Shown here piece after piece: positions 63,139-64,000 of a DNA stretch of 64,000 bases. Below the pieces are notes generated by a model that had not been told where the DNA came from, ran no database searches, and was given only the letters and a program-made list of their open reading frames with translations. The DNA lies in contig NZ_JAKGSI010000003.1 of NCBI RefSeq assembly GCF_021568315.1, positions 186,001 through 250,000 of the forward strand. Reading direction: 5' to 3'. This DNA comes from Corynebacterium uropygiale. GTDB taxonomy: Bacteria > Actinomycetota > Actinomycetes > Mycobacteriales > Mycobacteriaceae. The number at the start of each line of letters is the position of its first letter. Position 1 is the first letter of the stretch. Both the position numbers and the translations under genes were made by a program.

Positions 63139-63155
63139 CTCAGAGGCTCACGCTC

Positions 63156-63959
63156 CTAGTGCGAAGAGCCTTCGGAAGGGGTGAAGCCGTGATCGTGCCA
63201 GAGGGCGTCGGCCTCTGGGGAGGTGAGATAGGAGACGAGCGCCTCCGCGCTCTCGCCGTGCTCGGAGGAGGAGGTGCGGGCGGCGAGCAGCTCGTTGGGG
63301 AAGTCCTTCGCGCCAGGCAGCTCGACGACGTCCAGCGCGTCCTTGGAAGCCAGGTAGTCCGTGCGGTAGACGAAGGCGGCGTCGGCATCGCCGGAAAGCA
63401 CCTTGCCGAGGGCATCGGAGACGGAATGCTCGAGGGAGACCGGCTGGAAGGACCAACCATTCTCCTTCATGATCGACTGCGCGACGTTGCCGCAGGGAAC
63501 CTGGGGATCGCAGAGCACCACGTGCGTCTCGGGGGAGGAGAGAACGTCAAGGTCAGCGAAGCGTTCCCCCTGCCCGCGGGGGACGACGAGGACCATCTCG
63601 TTGGTCGCCGCCACGACGGGATCCTCAACGAGGCCGCGGGACTGCGCGTCCTTCATCGTCCGCCGGTCCGCGGTGATGAGGACGTCCCCGGGCGCCCCGT
63701 CGCTCAGCTGCTGGACGAGCGTCGAGGAGCCGGCGTTGACGAAGGAGAGCGTCGCCGGGCTGTCCAGTTCTGCGGCCGCGGCGGAGAGGTCATCGTTGAG
63801 CACGCGGGTGGAGGCGGCGCCGAGGACGGTGAGCGTCGTGGCCTCGGGGGTATCGGAGTCGGGTGCCGATCCTTCCGAGGGGGCGCAGGCGACCATGCCT
63901 GCCCCGAGCCCGAGGCTCAGCAGGGCTCCGGCGATGCGGAGAGAACGCGATCGGATCAT
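63156..63959 (-). CDS. modA: molybdate-binding lipoprotein
   Basis: A 267-residue extracytoplasmic lipoprotein: signal peptide with a VAC lipobox (Cys25), then 'TLTVLGAASTRVLNDDLS' (oxyanion-binding start), FVNAGSSTLVQQLSDGAPGD (about 74-93, the ModA SST motif) and 'DADAAFVYRTDYLASKDALD' (about 195-215). It binds molybdate and hands it to ModBC, encoded 17 bp downstream. ATG 63959 has an AAGGAG ribosome-binding site. Confidence 0.92.
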   Translation of the reverse strand: MIRSRSLRIAGALLSLGLGAGMVACAPSEGSAPDSDTPEATTLTVLGAASTRVLNDDLSAAAAELDSPATLSFVNAGSSTLVQQLSDGAPGDVLITADRRTMKDAQSRGLVEDPVVAATNEMVLVVPRGQGERFADLDVLSSPETHVVLCDPQVPCGNVAQSIMKENGWSFQPVSLEHSVSDALGKVLSGDADAAFVYRTDYLASKDALDVVELPGAKDFPNELLAARTSSSEHGESAEALVSYLTSPEADALWHDHGFTPSEGSSH

Positions 63960-64000
63960 GGCAACTCCTTAGTGGTTTGTGGGGTACCTGCGGACGGCGG

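Noticed and set aside
1..64000. CRISPR array, insertion sequence, prophage or integrase
   Set aside because: No regularly spaced repeats, transposase or phage-type proteins were seen; the only tRNA has no flanking att-like duplication.

Overview
The window is GC-rich actinobacterial chromosome, most likely Corynebacterium or a close relative. The evidence is gene content and order: mshB, a ferredoxin and dapC; dapD, dapE, a LOG-family gene, folP2 and gpgS; glgA and glgC; sigE, its anti-sigma factor, tatB and mrp; a fused E2o-E1o odhA; rosR beside yceI; argS-lysA; and hom-thrB. This follows the mycobacterial and corynebacterial backbone as I know it. The species cannot be named from the sequence. 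I see no insertion sequence, prophage, integrase, CRISPR array or rRNA. One tRNA gene is present.

Layout. 1-4.4 kb: end of an LpqW-like lipoprotein gene, then mshB, a small membrane protein, fdxC, dapC and a GtrA-family gene on the plus strand. 4.5-7.9 kb: a minus-strand group of two dapD paralogues with an amino-acid permease between them. 8.0-14.2 kb: dapE, a LOG-family gene, folP2, gpgS, a DivIVA-domain gene, a DUF3117 gene, an RlmA-like methyltransferase gene and two tandem LppP/LprE-like genes. 14.3-18.5 kb: a GH32-like gene that has lost its catalytic residues and glgA (minus), divergent from glgC. 18.5-25.5 kb: an O-methyltransferase, sigE/anti-sigma/tatB, mrp, a DUF1003 gene, an MgtE_N/CBS gene, a stress-type membrane protein and a lipoprotein. 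25.6-31.2 kb: odhA, an EcsC-like gene and a shikimate-dehydrogenase-like gene. 31.3-40.3 kb: two unknown genes, an MFS exporter, a second amino-acid permease, a DEAD-box RNA helicase, a DUF2269-like gene, a secreted HNH nuclease and putP. 40.6-48.5 kb: a four-gene run of SNF2 helicase, SWIM protein, SbcD/YhaO-like phosphoesterase and SbcC/YhaN-like ATPase. 48.5-55.1 kb: yceI/rosR, tRNA-Arg(CCG), lutABC and lctP. 55.1-60.6 kb: argS-lysA and hom-thrB. 60.5-64 kb: molybdate uptake genes modA and modBC with a cysteine-rich regulator.

How the genes work together. Diaminopimelate and lysine synthesis runs through the window (dapC, two dapD, dapE, lysA), with hom-thrB drawing on the same aspartate-family precursors. 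glgA, glgC and gpgS make glycogen, glucosyl donors and methylglucose polysaccharide precursors. lutABC plus lctP form a lactate-use module. rosR and yceI form a redox-controlled pair: a 17/18 match to the published RosR operator overlaps the -35 box of a near-ideal yceI promoter. Many genes carry a TANNNT -10 element 6-9 nt before the start codon and no ribosome-binding site, so leaderless mRNAs look common.

The most interesting signals are the GH32-like protein with all three catalytic positions replaced, the SNF2/SWIM/phosphoesterase/SMC-like operon, the SufR-like cysteine pattern in the regulator beside modBC, the RosR and McbR operator matches, and the permease placed between two dapD paralogues.
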